Of a stretch of 64,000 nt of DNA, positions 62,461 to 64,000 are shown in pieces; positions within the stretch are counted from its first letter, which is position 1, and each line of letters opens with the position of its first letter. The translations under genes and the position numbers were made by a program. The stretch comes from Streptomyces sp. NBC_01244 (GTDB taxonomy: Bacteria > Actinomycetota > Actinomycetes > Streptomycetales > Streptomycetaceae): assembly GCF_035987325.1 (NCBI RefSeq), contig NZ_CP108488.1, positions 7,502,001 through 7,566,000 on the forward strand, given 5' to 3'. Under the pieces are notes generated by a model, which was given only the letters and a program-made list of their open reading frames with translations, had not been told where the DNA came from and ran no database searches.

Positions 62461-64000
62461 TCGAGAAACTCCTCGCCGCCCTGGCCGAAGGCGCCGAGGA
62501 CAACAGCCCCCGCCCCGGAGTCGGAGCGGAGGAGATCGCCGACATCCTGTGGCTCGCGACCAGGGTCGACGCGGCCGGCCCCCGCCCGGATCCCCCCGGG
62601 TCACCCCCGGCGGGCGGCCCACAACCAGCCCCCGATGGCACGGAGTTACCCGCCAAGGCGCGCGGCGGCGCCGTCGAACCGGGCGTCCAGTACTTCCCCG
62701 CGGCCGCACCCGCACCCCCACTCGCACCCCCCGCCCCCGACGGCCCCGCGGAGCCCGCCGCCGGCCGGGCCGCCGGAGGCACCCCGGGCGGCGCGCCCGC
62801 GTCGCCCGCGCCGGCCGCGCGCCGGGGCACCGCGGTGCGGCTGCCGCGCGCCGCCACCCTCGACGACCCGCTCGCCCTGATGCGCGCCCTGCGGCCGATC
62901 GGCCGCCGCAGCATCGGCGGCCCGGGGGAGGAGCTGGACGAACAGCTCACCGTCGAGCGCAGCATCGAGCGGATGGTGCTCACCCCGGTCCTGCGCCCCG
63001 CCGAGAGCCGCTGGCTGGACGTGGCCCTGGTCGTCGACTCCCACCACTCGATGCTGCTCTGGTCCGACCTGGTGGAGGAGGTGCGCGGAGTCCTCACCCG
63101 CAGCGGGGTCTTTCGCGACGTACGGACCTGGCGGCTCACGGGGACCGGCCCCGGCGGCGCCCCCATGGTCGCGCACCATCGCGACAGCCCGCCCCGCAAC
63201 CCCCTGGAGCTCGTCGACCCGGCGGGCCGGCGGCTGATCCTGGTGCTCTCCGACACGGTCGCCGGCGGCTGGCGCGAAGCCCCCCTGCGCGGTGTGCTCC
63301 GGCAGTGGTCGGCGCACAACGCCGTGGCCGTACTGAACGTCCTGCCCGAGCGGCTCTGGACGCGCGGGGCGGTCCAGCCGGTCCCCTTCGCCGTGCGCGC
63401 GGACCGGCCCGCGGCGGCCACCCGCTCCTGGCAGCGCGTCCCGATCGCCCGGCGGGCCCGCGGCGGCGGGGCGGTGATCCCGGTCGTCGGCATCGCCTCC
63501 GGAAGCCTGGCCCGGCTGGTGCGGGTGGTGTCGGGCGACGGCCGCTGGCGGCGGCTCGCGTGCCTGCGCCTCGACGCGGAACCCGCGCGCGGGGGCCCGT
63601 ACGGGACACCCGGGGCCCCGAAGTTCTTCCCGGACCCCCTGGAGGCGGTGGAGCGCTTCCGTGCGAGCGCCTCGCCGACGGCCCAGCGCCTCGCCGACCA
63701 CCTGGCCGCCGTACCCCTCACCCTGCCCGTGATGACCCTCGTACGCCGCTCCCTGCTGCGGGACTCCGAGCACGGACACCTCGCGGAAGTCGCCCTGGGC
63801 GGGCTGCTCGCCCCTTGGGATGGTGAACAGGACGCCGACACCGCCCAGTTCGAGTTCCTGCCGGGCGTACGGGAAGCCCTGCTCGGGTCGCAGCTGCGCG
63901 GGGACGTGGCCGCCGTGCGGGAGTTGGTGCGGCGGCGCGTGTGGGAGTACATGTCCCACACGCGCGGCACCGGCCGGGACTTCACGGCGATCCGACGCGG
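62457..64000 (+). CDS. SAV_2336-type protein with derived vWA-like domain (partial, runs off window)
   Basis: From GTG 62457 the frame stays open for 514 codons to the window edge. A small N-terminal helical module (AAEGAEDNSPRPGVGAEEI-like, residues 5-35) is followed by 100 residues of Pro/Ala/Gly linker and then the SAV_2336-type domain: RSIERMVLTPVLRPAESRWL, then DVALVVDSHHSMLLWSDLVE and RLILVLSDTVAGGW. The strand ending DSHHSM (Asp194-Met199) occupies the place of a vWA metal site, but the canonical DxSxS is altered to DxHxS. SAV_2336-type proteins are mainly known from Streptomyces, with no defined function. Its coupling to a MoxR ATPase suggests it is the vWA-like member of the ternary system. 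Confidence 0.85.
   Translation, partial: MIEKLLAALAEGAEDNSPRPGVGAEEIADILWLATRVDAAGPRPDPPGSPPAGGPQPAPDGTELPAKARGGAVEPGVQYFPAAAPAPPLAPPAPDGPAEPAAGRAAGGTPGGAPASPAPAARRGTAVRLPRAATLDDPLALMRALRPIGRRSIGGPGEELDEQLTVERSIERMVLTPVLRPAESRWLDVALVVDSHHSMLLWSDLVEEVRGVLTRSGVFRDVRTWRLTGTGPGGAPMVAHHRDSPPRNPLELVDPAGRRLILVLSDTVAGGWREAPLRGVLRQWSAHNAVAVLNVLPERLWTRGAVQPVPFAVRADRPAAATRSWQRVPIARRARGGGAVIPVVGIASGSLARLVRVVSGDGRWRRLACLRLDAEPARGGPYGTPGAPKFFPDPLEAVERFRASASPTAQRLADHLAAVPLTLPVMTLVRRSLLRDSEHGHLAEVALGGLLAPWDGEQDADTAQFEFLPGVREALLGSQLRGDVAAVRELVRRRVWEYMSHTRGTGRDFTAIRR

Overview
The window is high-GC actinobacterial DNA, almost certainly from a Streptomyces chromosome. The evidence is the extreme third-position GC, the many GTG/TTG starts, a bifunctional germacradienol/geosmin synthase, a PucR-controlled xanthine dehydrogenase operon, a DUF2637 protein, an iron box of the DmdR/IdeR type, and short TANNNT-N6/7-RTG arrangements typical of leaderless Streptomyces genes. 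I see no rRNA, tRNA, CRISPR array, transposase or integrase.

Region by region. 1-8.4 kb: a truncated AidB-like acyl-CoA dehydrogenase, a YihY/BrkB membrane protein, AraC-like and TetR-like regulators, a VOC protein, the ribosome-assembly GTPase RsgA preceded by a possible leader peptide, a PPOX-class oxidoreductase, a DUF456 membrane protein and a TrmB/LuxR-type regulator. 8.5-16.7 kb: a large secreted subtilisin divergent from that regulator, a degenerate PP2C-like protein with a very long Gly/Pro/Ser repeat region, and a PoxB-type pyruvate:quinone oxidoreductase. 16.7-22.3 kb: an anti-sigma-factor-like ATPase, a DUF2637 membrane protein, a VOC protein, an iron-regulated FhuF-like protein, a GntR regulator and a TPR-like protein, with a 130-bp inverted-repeat element in between.

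22.4-31.4 kb is a purine catabolism locus: pucR divergent from the three xanthine dehydrogenase subunit genes, then an NCS2/AzgA purine permease and the XdhC maturation factor. 31.5-38.4 kb holds a secreted beta-propeller protein, an Eis-like acetyltransferase, geosmin synthase, a type I 3-dehydroquinate dehydratase, a 72-residue protein and a hemerythrin-like protein. 38.4-49.6 kb is a cobalamin (aerobic corrin ring) cluster: cobN behind a cobalamin riboswitch, the overlapping operon cobG-cobH-cobIJ facing away from it, and cobL-cobM-cobK converging on that operon. One small secreted protein gene lies between the two operons.

50-57.6 kb: an SDR oxidoreductase, a secreted lipase, a FAD-dependent oxidoreductase, a VOC protein and a secreted M6 (immune inhibitor A) metalloprotease. 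From 57.9 kb to the right edge runs a tightly packed four-gene operon: an alpha/beta hydrolase, a caspase-like protein with a VMAP-C-like tail, a MoxR AAA+ ATPase and a SAV_2336-type derived vWA protein. I read this as a ternary NTPase-dependent conflict/signalling system and as the most interesting locus of the window. Several gene-free stretches carry a dispersed family of GC-rich repeats built around the core CCTCAAACGCCGG, some arranged as nested inverted repeats.
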